Source: CAVWQV01 sp963757115 (GTDB lineage Bacteria; Pseudomonadota; Alphaproteobacteria; Acetobacterales; Acetobacteraceae). Taken from it: a stretch of DNA of 64,000 nucleotides. The notes under the pieces were generated by a model that was given only the letters and a program-made list of their open reading frames with translations, was not told the origin of the DNA and did no database searches. A program made the translations under genes and the position numbers. Where the stretch lies: contig CAVWQV010000014.1 in assembly GCA_963757115.1 (NCBI GenBank), positions 211,416 to 275,415 on the forward strand, read 5' to 3'. This document shows positions 18,725 through 28,342 of this stretch, piece after piece (position 1 is the stretch's first letter; the number at the start of each line of letters is the position of its first letter).

Positions 18725-21700
18725 CTACTCCGCCGCCATGCGGGGCGGGTCCACCAGCTCTCCTGCCGATTGCAGGTCCACCGAGAGCAGCCTGGACACC
18801 CCGCGCTCCTGCATCGTCACTCCGTAGAGCCGGTCCATCCGCGCCATGGTGAGATGGTGGTGGGTGACGACCAGGAACCGCGTCCCGGTTTCCCGCACCA
18901 TGTCGTCGAGCAGGTCGCAGAACCGCGCCACATTGGCATCGTCGAGTGGGGCGTCGACCTCGTCGAGCACGCAAATAGGGGCCGGATTGCAACGGAACAC
19001 GGCGAAGATCAGCGACAGCGCGGTAAGCGCCTGCTCCCCACCCGAAAGCAGGGACAGGGTCGCGAGCTTCTTGCCGGGCGGCTGCGCGTAGATCTCGAGG
19101 CCGGCTTCGAGCGGATCGTCCGATCCCACGAAAGCGAGATGCGCACGTCCGCCGCCGAACATGCGCGAGAACAAGGCCTGGAAATGCCGGTCGACTTCCT
19201 GGAACACCTTCTGCAGCCGCTCACGCCCTTCGCGGTTGAGGTGGCCAATCGAGCCACGCAGCTTGGCGATGGCGGCGGAAAGCTCGTCGCGCTCGGCCGC
19301 GATGTTCGCGACCTGCTTCTCCACTTCGGCGCACTCAAGCTCGGCGCGGAGATTGACCGGTCCCATCTCGTCCCGCTCTCGCAGCAGCCTCTCGTGCCGC
19401 CGCCGCGCCTTGTCCTCCGCCTCCGGGCCAATTTCGGCGGGCGGGTCGGGCAGTGCGGGAGAGGCGCCCAGGCGTTCGACGATGCGCTCGGCCATCACGC
19501 CCCAACCATGCTGGGCCTGCTCGGCCGCGCCTTCGGCGCGTACGACGCCCTCACGCGCCGCCGCGAGTGCACTTTCGGCCGCGCGCTCCGAGCGGGCGGA
19601 TCGCTCCTGCTGTGCTGCGGCGTCGGCCAGCACGGCGGCGGCTCGCTGATGCGCCTCCGCCGCCGCTTGGAGCGCCTCGATGCTGTCGGCGTGCCGTGCC
19701 GCGATCTGGTCCGGCGCCGCCTCGAGGCTAGCCTGCTCCGCTTCGGCCTCGCCCCGCCGAAGGCCAGTTCGGAGAATCGCGCCTCGGCCGTCTCGGCTCG
19801 CGCTCGCCAGTCCGCACGCTCGGCGGCGATTGCCGCGCGGCGGCGGAGGCGGCTGTCGCGCTCACGGGTCAGCACATCCCGCGTGGTGCGCGCCGCGCTC
19901 TCCCGCGTCCGAGCCGTCCCCAAGGTGGCCCGCGCAGCTTCCAGTGCGTGGCGCAGCGCGGCCAGGTCGGGGAGTGTCGCCTGCGCCTCCCGGGCTCGCT
20001 CCAGGGCTTCGGCCGCTTCCTCGGCCTCGGGCTGCGCCCGGGCGATCTGCTGCGCCAAGGCCTGCAGCCGGGCCGCGGCCGCTTCGGCCTGGGCATTGAG
20101 TCGCAAGGCGGCAGCGCGGGCGCGCTCGGCCCGCGACTCTGCCTCCCGCCGGGCGGCGCGGGCCAGGCTCTCGGCCTCGCTGGCCTGCTTCTCAGCGCTT
20201 TCGCCGTCGGCACGCGTTGCGGCTGACGCCGCCGCAGCGTCGGCCGCTGCGGCGAGATCGGCTTGTAGGGCGGCGAGACGGTTGCGCTGCTGCAGCCGCA
20301 CTGCGGCCTCCGTCGGCGTCCCCGCCCGCACCGTGTAGCCGTCCCACCGCCAGACCGCGCCCGCGCGCGTCACGAGTGACTGGCCGGGAGCGAGGGATGC
20401 CTGGCACCGCTCGCCCAGCGCCTCGTCCTCGACTAACCCGACATGGCGCAGTGCGCGCGCGAGTGCCGGCGGCGCCTCAACCAGTCCCGCAAGCGCGGCC
20501 GCTCCGTCCGGCAGGTCGGGATCGGTTGGAAGAGGCGGCAGTTCACGCCAATGCCGGGCGGCTTGCCGATCGGCGGCCGAGGTCAGTTCCTCGCCGAGCA
20601 CCGATCCCAGCGCCGCTTCGAGCCCGGGCGGCACGCTGAGCGCGTCCACCATCGGCGGCCAGCGCTCGCCATCCTTGACGGCCAGCACTTCGGCGAGCGC
20701 GTGGGCTTCGGCGACGAGCCGGACGTGGCGGGAATCCGCCGCCGCTTGCTGCTCGCGGGCGGCAACAACCGCGGCATGGGCCGCGATGCGGGCGGCTTCC
20801 GCTTCTTCCAGCGCCGCGCGCGCCCGGCGCATCGCTTCTTCCGCTGCAACCCGTTCCGCCTCGGCGGCCTGCAGTTCGGCCGGATCGACGATGCCCTGTG
20901 CTGCGCGCGCGTGCTCCTCTGCCAGCCGTGCCGAATGCTCCGCCGCACGCCTGGCCCGCTGTTCGGCCTGGGCGAGCAGCTGCCCGGTCGCCTGTGCCCG
21001 CGCACCCGCCTCGGCGGCGGCTTCCATTGCGCGGTTGGCAGCCGCTTCGGTTTGCCGAACGTTGTCCGCGGCGGCTGCGGCCTCCGCCTCGGCCGCCCGT
21101 TCGCGCTCGGCGTGCCCCGCTTCCGCCGCGGCCAGCCCCGCATCCTCGGCGGACAGCCGCCCCTCGGCCGCAGCGGCGTCCGCCTTGGCTTGCTCGGCGT
21201 GGGCAAGGTCGCGGTTCAGTTGCGCCAACCGCTGCCGCGCGCCGTCGAGCGCCGCCCGGGCGCGCGTCGCCTCCGCCTCTACCTGCTCCCGCGCGATCCG
21301 GTGCCGCTCCAGCGACGTGCGCGCCGACGCTTCCTCCTCGCGCAGCGGCGGCAGCGCAGCTGCGGCCTCCGTCGCGGCCGCGGCGGCGGCGGTCGCGGTC
21401 TCGGTCGCGGCAACCACGGCCGCTTGCGCTTGCTGCAATGTTTCCCGAGCCGCGCCGAGCATCCGCTCGGCGAGGGCGCGCTGAATGGCCAGCAGCTCCG
21501 CCTCCGCCTGCCGGATCGCTCCCGAGATGTTGCGATAGCGGCTGGCCTGCCGCGCCTGGCGCTTCAGGCCGGCAAGCTGCTGCTCCAGCTGCCCGCGCAG
21601 ATCCTCCGCCCTCAGCAGGTTGGCCTCGGCGGCACGCAGCTTGAGCTCGGCCTCGTGCCGGCGCGCATGCAAGCCGGTGATCCCGGCCGCTTCCTCCAGG

Positions 21701-22194
21701 ATCGAACGCCGGTTCTCCGGCCGGGTGGTAACGATTGCGCCGACGCGGCCTTGGCTGACCATGGCCGCCGAGTGCGCGCCGCTCGCCAGGTCCGCGAACA
21801 GGGTTTGGACGTCACGCGCCCGGACCTCGCGGCCGTTGACCCGAAAGGTGCTGCCCACGCCGCGCTCGATGCGGCGGCTCACCTCGAGTTCGGGGTGCTC
21901 GTGGAACGGCGGCGGCGCGCGGCCGGCGGCATCGTCGAGACTCAGCGTGACCTCGGCGATGTTGCGCGATGCGCGCGCCCCGGTGCCGGCGAAGATCACG
22001 TCCTCCATCTCGCCGCCGCGGAGCCAGCGGGCGTTGTTCTCGCCCATCCCCCAGCGCAGGGCCTCGACCACGTTGGACTTCCCGCAGCCGTTCGGCCCGA
22101 CCACGCCGGTCAGGCCGGGCAGGATCTCGACGATTGCGGGTTCAGCGAAACTCTTGAACCCGGCGATCCGCAAGCGGGCGAAGCTGATCGGCAA
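18725..22194 (-). pseudogene. smc: Chromosome segregation protein SMC, split by a one-base deletion
   Basis: An SMC ATPase, about 1,156 residues after repair, normal for the family. The N-terminus MPISFARLRIAGFKSF is followed by Walker A (GPNGCGKSNVVEALRWG), then a long Ala/Arg/Glu-rich coiled coil, the hinge (about 490-620) and the second coil. The first frame runs from 22194 and loses sense after RFSELAFGG; the second resumes with GEAEAEQASLE and carries the signature LLSGGEQALTALSL and Walker B VLDEVDAPLDD to 18725. Adding one G to the GGGG run (CCCC, 19752-19755) joins them exactly. SMC is usually needed for normal growth, so a sequence error is likely. Its neighbours dsbA, dciA and mutY are the usual ones. 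Confidence 0.9.
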
Positions 22195-22213
22195 GTGCGG
22201 CTCCTCCGGCGGC

Positions 22214-22816
22214 TCAGGCCGCGTTGGAGACCAGCTTCTCGAACGCCGCGAAGTCGAGCGCGCCAGCCTCCTTCTTGCCGTTGACGATGAATGTCGGAGT
22301 TGAGTCCACCTTCCACTTCTTCGTGCCTTCGTCCTGCTCCTGGAGGATGAAGTTGCGCAGCTCGGTGTCGTTGACGGCGGAGTTGAAGGTGGGCCGGCTC
22401 ATCCCGGCGAGTGCCGCGGTCTTCCACAACTCTTCCGTGCTGTTTACTCCACGTGCGAACGCCCAACGGTCCTGGCTGGCGAACAGCGCCGAGACGAACG
22501 GCTCGAACCGCTCGGGCGGCAAGGCGCGCGCGACCTGGGCGGCGGTTAGCGCCACCTGATCGAGCGGGAAGTCGCGGAACACGTAGCGGATCTTGCCGGT
22601 GTCGATGAGCTTCGCCTTCACGTCGCCCATCGTGGTGCGGGAGAAATGGGCGCAGTGCGTGCAGGTCAGCGAGAAGTACTCCTGCACCACCACTTTCGCG
22701 TCCGGCGGCCCAAGGGCGCGCTCGGACGTGCGAGAAACGTCGTCAGCCCGGGCGAGCCCAGGAAGCACGCTCGCAACGGCAGTAGCGATCAGGGCGGATC
22801 GGCGGGTCAGGGGCAT
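22214..22816 (-). CDS. DsbA-family thioredoxin-domain protein
   Basis: A 200-residue exported thiol oxidoreductase. The signal peptide (residues 1-24, ending LARADD) is followed by VVVQEYFSLTCTHCAHFS with a CTHC active site near residues 51-54. A helical insertion and the cis-Pro region VDSTPTFIVNGKK complete the DsbA-like fold. Alphaproteobacteria often place such a gene between dciA and smc, as here (20 bases before smc, 8 after the dciA stop). The start at 22816 is the only one that yields a signal peptide. It could be a substrate of the DsbD-type protein at 13.7-15.5 kb, which is inference. Confidence 0.9.
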   Translation of the reverse strand: MPLTRRSALIATAVASVLPGLARADDVSRTSERALGPPDAKVVVQEYFSLTCTHCAHFSRTTMGDVKAKLIDTGKIRYVFRDFPLDQVALTAAQVARALPPERFEPFVSALFASQDRWAFARGVNSTEELWKTAALAGMSRPTFNSAVNDTELRNFILQEQDEGTKKWKVDSTPTFIVNGKKEAGALDFAAFEKLVSNAA

Positions 22817-22823
22817 GGCGGCC

Positions 22824-23337
22824 TCACAAGTTCGGGGGCTGGCTCGGCGAGAAGGCAGGGCGACGGCCGTCGAGAACGGCGCGCCCCAGTGCCGCGAGCG
22901 CGTCGCGGAGCGGACCGGCCGGAACCAGAGCGCTCGCATGATCGGCGGCCGCCGCCAAGTCCGGGGAGGGCGGCCTGGAGAGGGGCGTAACCGGTGGGGG
23001 CGGCAGGTCCTGCATGAAGCGGAGGCCGAGTTACGACCGCGGTACCGAGATGGCGGTTGATCCGCGTCGCGAGTTCGCCGGCGACATGTTGCAGCTCGAG
23101 CGCGATCGGCCCCGCGCAGCCGATCGTCAGCACGCCGGACCGGAGGCGTCTGGGCGCGGTCACCGCCGCGATCGCTGGCCCCACGACGGCGGGCCAGTCG
23201 GCCATGAGCTGCGCCGCGGCCGGAGCGCGCCGACGGAACGCCGGCCGGGTCACACCGGCGAGCAAGGCGCCGACCGGCCGCGGGCCGTAGACGTGACGCG
23301 GTCCGCTCGTCATACCGGCCGTTGTGTCGTCCCCCAT
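22824..23337 (-). pseudogene. dciA: DciA-like DUF721 protein, broken by a one-base insertion
   Basis: DUF721/DciA proteins help load the replicative helicase in bacteria lacking DnaC. The first part has the DUF721 core: ADWPAVVGPAIAAVTAPRRL, GVLTIGCAGPIALELQHV and a following ATRINRHLG helix. Reading sense is lost after VVTR, but one base less in GGAGGCC (23021-23027) restores LRFMQDLPPPPVTPL and continues to 22824. That gives about 170 residues. Start options are 23346 and 23337. Its 5' end overlaps the divergent mutY start, so the two promoters must lie inside each other's coding region. Confidence 0.75.
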
Positions 23338-24397
23338 CGCTCCCATCCGCCTGCCCCCGCCGCTTGCCTTGCGGGCAGCGCCGCTGCTTTCGTGGTACGA
23401 CCGCCATCGCCGCCGCCTCCCCTGGCGGGCGCTGCCGGGCGAAGCCGCCGATCCGTACCGGGTCTGGCTCAGCGAGATCATGCTGCAACAGACCACGGTT
23501 GCGGCTGTGATACCGTACTACGAACGCTTCGTAACCTCCTTCCCCGACACGCAGGCGTTGGCCAGCGCGCCGCTTGAGGACGTGCTCGCGGCATGGGCGG
23601 GGCTTGGCTATTACGCGCGTGCACGCAACCTTCACGCCTGCGCCCAGGCCGTCGCGGCCGCGGGCGGGTTCCCGCGCGACCTGGCGGGCTTGCGTGCGCT
23701 GCCCGGGGTCGGCGAATACACCGCTGCGGCGATCGCCGCGATCGCCTGGGGCATCCCGGTGGTTCCGGTAGACGGCAATGTGGAGCGCGTGATGGCACGG
23801 CTCCACGCGATCGAGGCCCCGGTGCCGGCCGCCAAGCGCGCGATCCGAGCGGCGGCGGACGCACTCGGCGCCGATCCCGAGGCGAGGGCGCGCCCGTCGG
23901 ATTTCGCGCAAGCCCTGTTCGATCTCGGCGCCACGCTCTGCACCCCGGCGACACCCGCCTGCGCGCTTTGCCCCTGGATGGAGGGCTGCGCCGGGCGGCG
24001 GGCCGGGATTGCGGCCGATCTGCCGCGGAAGCCCGCAAAAAAGACGCGCCCCGTGCGCTATGGCGTGCATTTCTGGCTCGTGGACGCCGAAGGCCGGGTG
24101 CTGCTGCGCCGCCGCCCGGCTCACGGGCTGCTCGGCGGGATGCTCGAGCTGCCGGGCACCCCGTGGCGGGGCGAGCGGTGGGACGGAGCGGAGGCGATGC
24201 GGCACGCGCCCCTGTCCCTGGCCTGGCGGCCGGCGGGGCAGGTCCGGCACGGCTTTACGCATTTCGAATTGGTGATCGACCTGTGGGCGGGCGAGGCGGA
24301 CCGGGTGGACGGGCTGCTCCGCCCGATAAACCGCCTGGACGAGGAGGCGTTGCCCTCGCTGATGCGCAAATGCGCGCGCATGGCCGCATCAGCTTGA
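23324..24397 (+). CDS. mutY: A/G-specific adenine glycosylase
   Basis: A 357-residue base-excision repair enzyme that removes adenine mispaired with 8-oxoguanine. Features in order: WRALPGEAADPYRVWLSEIMLQQT-type start region, the helix-hairpin-helix LPGVGEYTAAAIAAIA (about 125-140), the catalytic Asp in VPVDGNVERVMARL, four iron-sulfur cysteines (C-x6-C-x2-C-x5-C, in CTPATPACALCPWMEGC), and a NUDIX-like C-terminal domain (about 240-345) with LLGGMLELPG. The start is a GTG at 23324, overlapping the divergent dciA gene by about 14 bases. Confidence 0.93.
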   Translation: MSSPIAPIRLPPPLALRAAPLLSWYDRHRRRLPWRALPGEAADPYRVWLSEIMLQQTTVAAVIPYYERFVTSFPDTQALASAPLEDVLAAWAGLGYYARARNLHACAQAVAAAGGFPRDLAGLRALPGVGEYTAAAIAAIAWGIPVVPVDGNVERVMARLHAIEAPVPAAKRAIRAAADALGADPEARARPSDFAQALFDLGATLCTPATPACALCPWMEGCAGRRAGIAADLPRKPAKKTRPVRYGVHFWLVDAEGRVLLRRRPAHGLLGGMLELPGTPWRGERWDGAEAMRHAPLSLAWRPAGQVRHGFTHFELVIDLWAGEADRVDGLLRPINRLDEEALPSLMRKCARMAASA

Positions 24398-24447
24398 TCC
24401 GCGCGCGCCCTCACCGCACCATCGCGCCCGCACGGAGGGAATAGAAC

Positions 24448-25557
24448 ATGCAGACGAGAGCCGCGGTGGCCCGGAAGGCCGGCGAGAAACTCAGCCTGGA
24501 AACCGTGGAGCTTGCCGGCCCGCGCGACGGCGAGGTTTTGGTGGAGATCAAGGCGACCGGGATCTGCCACACGGACGAGTACACTCTTTCGGGTGCCGAC
24601 CCCGAGGGCATCTTCCCCGCCATCCTCGGCCACGAGGGCGCGGGCGTGGTGGTCGAGACGGGGCCGAACGTGACCAGCCTCCGGCCGGGCGATCACGTAA
24701 TCCCGCTCTACACGCCCGAGTGCCGGCAATGCGAATACTGCCTGTCGCGGAAGACCAACCTGTGCGTGGCGATCCGCGCGACCCAGGGCCGGGGCGTCAT
24801 GCCGGACGGCACCAGCCGGTTCTCGGCCGGGGGTGAGACGGTGTTTCACTACATGGGCACATCGACCTTCAGCAATTTCACTGTGCTGCCGGAGATCGCC
24901 CTGGCGAAGATCCGCCCGGACGCGCCGTTCGAAAAGGTCTGCTATATCGGCTGCGGGGTCACGACCGGCATCGGCGCGGTCATCAACACGGCCAAGGTCG
25001 AGCCAGGCGCGCGCGCAGTGGTGTTCGGGCTGGGCGGCATCGGGCTGAACGTGATCCAGGGCCTCCGGCTGGTCGGCGCCGAGCAGATTGTCGGGGTGGA
25101 CCTCAACCCGGGCCGGCGGGAGGCGGCCGAGAAATTCGGCATGACGCATTTCGTCAACCCACGGGAGGTAGAAGGCGACCTGGTGCCCTATCTCGTCAAT
25201 CTCACCAAGGGTGGCGCGGACTATTCGTTCGAGTGCATCGGCAGCGTCGAGGTGATGCGCCAGGCGCTGGAATGCGCCCATCGGGGCTGGGGCAAGTCCG
25301 TCATCATCGGGGTGGCCGGGGCAGGCAAGGAGATCAGCACCCGCCCGTTCCAGCTCGTCACCGGCCGGGTGTGGATGGGCACGGCGTTCGGGGGTGCCAG
25401 GGGGCGGACGGACGTGCCTCGCATCGTGGACTGGTACATGGACGGGAAGATCAACATCGACGACCTCATCACGCACGTCCTGCCTTTCGAGCAGATCAAT
25501 GAAGGCTTTGACCTAATGCGTCGCGGCGAGTCGATCCGGACGGTGGTCACGTACTGA
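24448..25557 (+). CDS. frmA: S-(hydroxymethyl)glutathione dehydrogenase / class III alcohol dehydrogenase
   Basis: A 369-residue zinc- and NAD-dependent medium-chain dehydrogenase that oxidises S-hydroxymethylglutathione (formaldehyde detoxification) and reduces GSNO. The catalytic zinc Cys is in ATGICHTDEYTLSG and the His in LGHEGAG. The structural zinc site is CRQCEYCLSRKTNLC. The coenzyme-binding GLGGIGLNVIQG is near 195-206, and the class III mark GTAFGGARGRTDVPRIV is present. Length matches the family exactly. A GGAGGG lies 14 bases before the ATG. It stands as a single gene; no S-formylglutathione hydrolase follows. Confidence 0.96.
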   Translation: MQTRAAVARKAGEKLSLETVELAGPRDGEVLVEIKATGICHTDEYTLSGADPEGIFPAILGHEGAGVVVETGPNVTSLRPGDHVIPLYTPECRQCEYCLSRKTNLCVAIRATQGRGVMPDGTSRFSAGGETVFHYMGTSTFSNFTVLPEIALAKIRPDAPFEKVCYIGCGVTTGIGAVINTAKVEPGARAVVFGLGGIGLNVIQGLRLVGAEQIVGVDLNPGRREAAEKFGMTHFVNPREVEGDLVPYLVNLTKGGADYSFECIGSVEVMRQALECAHRGWGKSVIIGVAGAGKEISTRPFQLVTGRVWMGTAFGGARGRTDVPRIVDWYMDGKINIDDLITHVLPFEQINEGFDLMRRGESIRTVVTY

Positions 25558-25643
25558 ACACGATCGCGCTTCTGGGGTTGTTAACCTTTTCCTAAGGGTC
25601 ATAACTGCACTCTAGGTGCACAGACTCTCAGGGGCGCAGCTTT

Positions 25644-25823
25644 ATGTGGTGGTGGTTTACGGTTTCAGCTGCGCAAATCGCGGTCGTTTTCCTCGTTTTG
25701 AACACGCCTTTCGCAAAAATTGCACGGTTGCGCGGCATACGGACTGAGCGCTTCGCGTTTTCCTTGTTCGGTCCGCTGCTGGGCCTGCTCGGGACCGCGA
25801 AGGTCAGGCCGGGAAGCCGCTGA
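25644..25823 (+). CDS. Putative 59-residue Trp-rich membrane protein
   Basis: A short frame starting MWWWFTVSAAQIAVVFLVLN, with one membrane helix (residues 3-20) and a second hydrophobic patch (FSLFGPLLGLLGT, 39-51) separated by a basic segment. GGGGCGCAG lies 8 bases before the ATG. The surrounding 25.56-25.66 kb is AT-richer than its neighbours, as expected for a promoter. I do not recognise it; it may be a genuine small membrane protein or chance. Confidence 0.4.
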   Translation: MWWWFTVSAAQIAVVFLVLNTPFAKIARLRGIRTERFAFSLFGPLLGLLGTAKVRPGSR

Positions 25824-26387
25824 CCGCCAGCGGGTCAATATCCCGAGGCACACTGACATGGCCACTTGCAACCTATAGTAGCTGAACTAGTCGCGGAATA
25901 CCAGCAGATCGTCACGGCTTTGCGGTGTGTGACGTGGTCCCCTCACACTGTGGGGTCTGACCGGGATTCCGCGAACGCATGACGCCGGAGCATTTCTAGT
26001 CCGGCAGAGTCGCGGGAGCCTCGCGATAGGCTGGGTCCGTCGCTCCAGTCCTGCCATTCGACCTCCATAGACGACTGCCGGATTGCCAAAATACCCTGGT
26101 CGGGCCTGATCGACCTGCGCCGACGGCCGTCGCCGCCCTAGGAGGTGTCGGGGTCGCTTCTGGTCGGCCGCCGCCCTGCAGATCATCCGCAGCTCCGGGC
26201 GCCCCGGCCGACGCTCTGCATCACCGTCGTCCCGCGCTGTTGGAAGTCATTGCGCGCTGGCGCTGCTACCGATCCGCCCCGCTGATTGACGCGCGAGGAT
26301 TCCGTTCGCAAAGCTGGGAACGGATGCCGGCACCTCGGGCTGAGGGGCCATCAACCGTCCGAGCTTGACGCAATCAGGGGGGATCCA
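25824..26387. other. Gene-poor stretch before the dioxygenase gene
   Basis: No supported coding sequence. Open frames on both strands here lack recognisable motifs and plausible starts. The region includes the leader of the following dioxygenase gene, with an AGGGGGG Shine-Dalgarno just before 26388. Confidence 0.4.
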
Positions 26388-27170
26388 ATGAATCTGGAGC
26401 CAGCAAAAGAACAACTGCGCGAGGATGGCTGGTCCGTCATCCCCGGAGTCCTTACCCCGGCGGAGGCGGACGACGTCCGCGAGCGGCTTTGGCGCGCTGC
26501 AGACGAGAGCGAACGCCGAGGTGCGGCGACGCGCGGTATCGGACTTGATCCCAATGAGCACAACGTGCGCGTCTTCAATCTGCCGGATCTCGATCCGATC
26601 TTCCTGGAACTCATCCAGCACCCGATTGCGATCGACGTCGTGACCACGCTCCTCGGCTCCGACTTCATCGTCTCCAACTTCACCGCCAACATCGCGCTGC
26701 CCGGCAGCCGATCGATGAAGCTGCACTCGGACCAGAGCATAGTGATCCCCGAGCCTTGGTTTCATCCGTGGGCGATCAACGTGATCTGGTGCCTCAACGA
26801 CGTTGACGAGGAGAACGGCGCCACGCGGTTTATTCCAGGCAGTCATAAAATCCGCTGGAAATCCGAGCTGCCCGAGAACGCGGCGGAGGCAACGGTTCCG
26901 TTCCAGGCCCAGGCCGGCTCCATCGTCGCCATGGATGGGCGGCTCTGGCACACCTCCGGGGCCAATGTTTCGGCGTCGCGCGAGCGCGCGCTCCTGTTCG
27001 GCTACTATTCGTCTTCGTTCATCCGCGGCCAGCAGAACTGGAATGCCGCGCTCAGCGAGGCGACAATCGAGACCCTGTCGCCGCAGATGCGCGAATGGTT
27101 TGGGCTTGGAGCGAGGGCGAACGTGAAGCTCGGCACGAGGCTGCGGGGAGCCGGCAACGCGTCGGCCTGA
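26388..27170 (+). CDS. Phytanoyl-CoA dioxygenase (PhyH) family protein
   Basis: A 260-residue Fe(II)/2-oxoglutarate oxygenase of the PhyH family, which hydroxylates unactivated carbons of lipids or small molecules. The double-stranded beta-helix shows the metal-binding HxD (MKLHSDQS, about residues 109-111) and the distal His in RLWHTSGAN. The substrate cap has GATRFIPGSHKIRW and the oxoglutarate Arg is in SRERALLFGYY. The ATG at 26388 follows an AGGGGGG at 8 bases. The next genes, a double-hotdog dehydratase and an esterase, are convergent, so a shared pathway is only a suggestion. Substrate unknown. Confidence 0.87.
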   Translation: MNLEPAKEQLREDGWSVIPGVLTPAEADDVRERLWRAADESERRGAATRGIGLDPNEHNVRVFNLPDLDPIFLELIQHPIAIDVVTTLLGSDFIVSNFTANIALPGSRSMKLHSDQSIVIPEPWFHPWAINVIWCLNDVDEENGATRFIPGSHKIRWKSELPENAAEATVPFQAQAGSIVAMDGRLWHTSGANVSASRERALLFGYYSSSFIRGQQNWNAALSEATIETLSPQMREWFGLGARANVKLGTRLRGAGNASA

Positions 27171-27241
27171 CTGCCGTCGGCAAAAGTCGATCGAGGCAGG
27201 GAGAACGAAATGACTGAGCGATCGGAGCGTTGCTGTACCTG

Positions 27242-28342
27242 TTAAACGCGGTAGTGCAGGATGGTGAATTCCTGGGTCCGAACGAGCTCGCTCCGCTGAT
27301 TGTAGAAGCGCCGCTCCGTCGTGATGAAATGGCCCTCACCGAGCTTGGTCGTCTTCTTCGGACTGCAATGCGTCATCCTGACCTCGCTCCGCATGGTGTC
27401 GCCCGGGCTCAGCGGAACGAAAAACCGGGAAGCTGATTGGACCACGGCGATCTCGGGGCAATCCGGCGGGGTCACCAACGTGCTGGAATGCACCAGACTC
27501 TGGCGCAAGGACCGCAGCAGCGCGACGCCAGTCTGCCCGCGGCATACGGCCTCCGGCACCGGCTCGCCGGGCTTCATGTAGCCGACGCCGAGCGAAGCCG
27601 CCGAGCCCGCGCCGAAGAACATTGCAGTGGGCGGGGCGACGATGCCGCCGTGCCTTCCCGACGCGGCGTATGCTTCATCCCAGTACAGCGGGTTCCAATC
27701 TTCGAGCGCCTCGCACCAGAGATGAATTTCATGCTGCGTCAGGGGTGTCGCGGGAAGGTCTCCCCCGCTTCGCGACTTGCCGATGAATTCCCGGGCGAAA
27801 TCCGGCACGTCGTCGCGCGGCTCCTGCGACTGGCCGGAACTCGACACGCGGGACGCTCGCACGTTTTCGCCCGAGCGCGAAGGCAGCGCCATAGTCGCGG
27901 TCGCCGTCGCGGCATGCGCGGCGAGTGCGTGGCCGATGTTCAGGTCGACGAGGTCGACGAGGTAGCCTCCGTCCTCGCCACGGTAGCAACGTTCTACTCG
28001 GCCGGTAACCGTCAGGACGTCGTTGGCGCAGCTCTGCGTGCGCATGCTGAAGGTGAGTGCACGGAGCTCCGCGCCGGGACCGGACCAATCCGTCAGAAGC
28101 CGTCCGAAGAGCCCGGCGACATGCGGGGTGGAGATGAACGCATCCCTCGCACCGGCCGCTTGCGCATAGTCGCGATCGAAATGCACGTAGTCGTACAGCC
28201 CGCTCGCGCGGACAAAGGCGACGAGCCGCAACAAGCTCAGCTCGTAGGTAAAGGACGGCAGCGACTGGCCTGCCTCGACGTCCTCCCAGCAAATGCTATC
28301 CCGGCCTGACATGCGATAGTCCGCGCCGCTCTCGGGTCGCAT
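27242..28342 (-). CDS. MaoC-like double-hotdog dehydratase/hydratase
   Basis: A 366-residue protein with two hotdog domains. The first (about 10-150) has WEDVEAGQSLPSFTYELS and the FDRDYA and PHVAGLFGRLL segments. The second (about 185-360) has the FAS1-type pattern LWCEALEDWNPLYWDEAYAA, GGIVAPPTAMFF and a closing QEFTILHYRV. The family adds water to enoyl-CoA thioesters. Start at 28342 (ATG) shares bases with the TGA of the upstream hydrolase gene (TGATG), so the two are translationally coupled. A GTG one codon earlier is also possible. Confidence 0.82.
   Translation of the reverse strand: MRPESGADYRMSGRDSICWEDVEAGQSLPSFTYELSLLRLVAFVRASGLYDYVHFDRDYAQAAGARDAFISTPHVAGLFGRLLTDWSGPGAELRALTFSMRTQSCANDVLTVTGRVERCYRGEDGGYLVDLVDLNIGHALAAHAATATATMALPSRSGENVRASRVSSSGQSQEPRDDVPDFAREFIGKSRSGGDLPATPLTQHEIHLWCEALEDWNPLYWDEAYAASGRHGGIVAPPTAMFFGAGSAASLGVGYMKPGEPVPEAVCRGQTGVALLRSLRQSLVHSSTLVTPPDCPEIAVVQSASRFFVPLSPGDTMRSEVRMTHCSPKKTTKLGEGHFITTERRFYNQRSELVRTQEFTILHYRV

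Noticed and set aside
19752..19755. Programmed frameshifting as the explanation for the split SMC
   Set aside because: No slippery heptamer with downstream stimulatory structure is evident, and similar single-base breaks recur across unrelated genes.
18707..22303. Long plus-strand open frames (up to about 610 codons) opposite smc
   Set aside because: They are Arg/Ala/Gly-rich, have no family motif and mirror the Ala/Glu-rich coiled coil of SMC in a GC-rich genome, so they are shadows.
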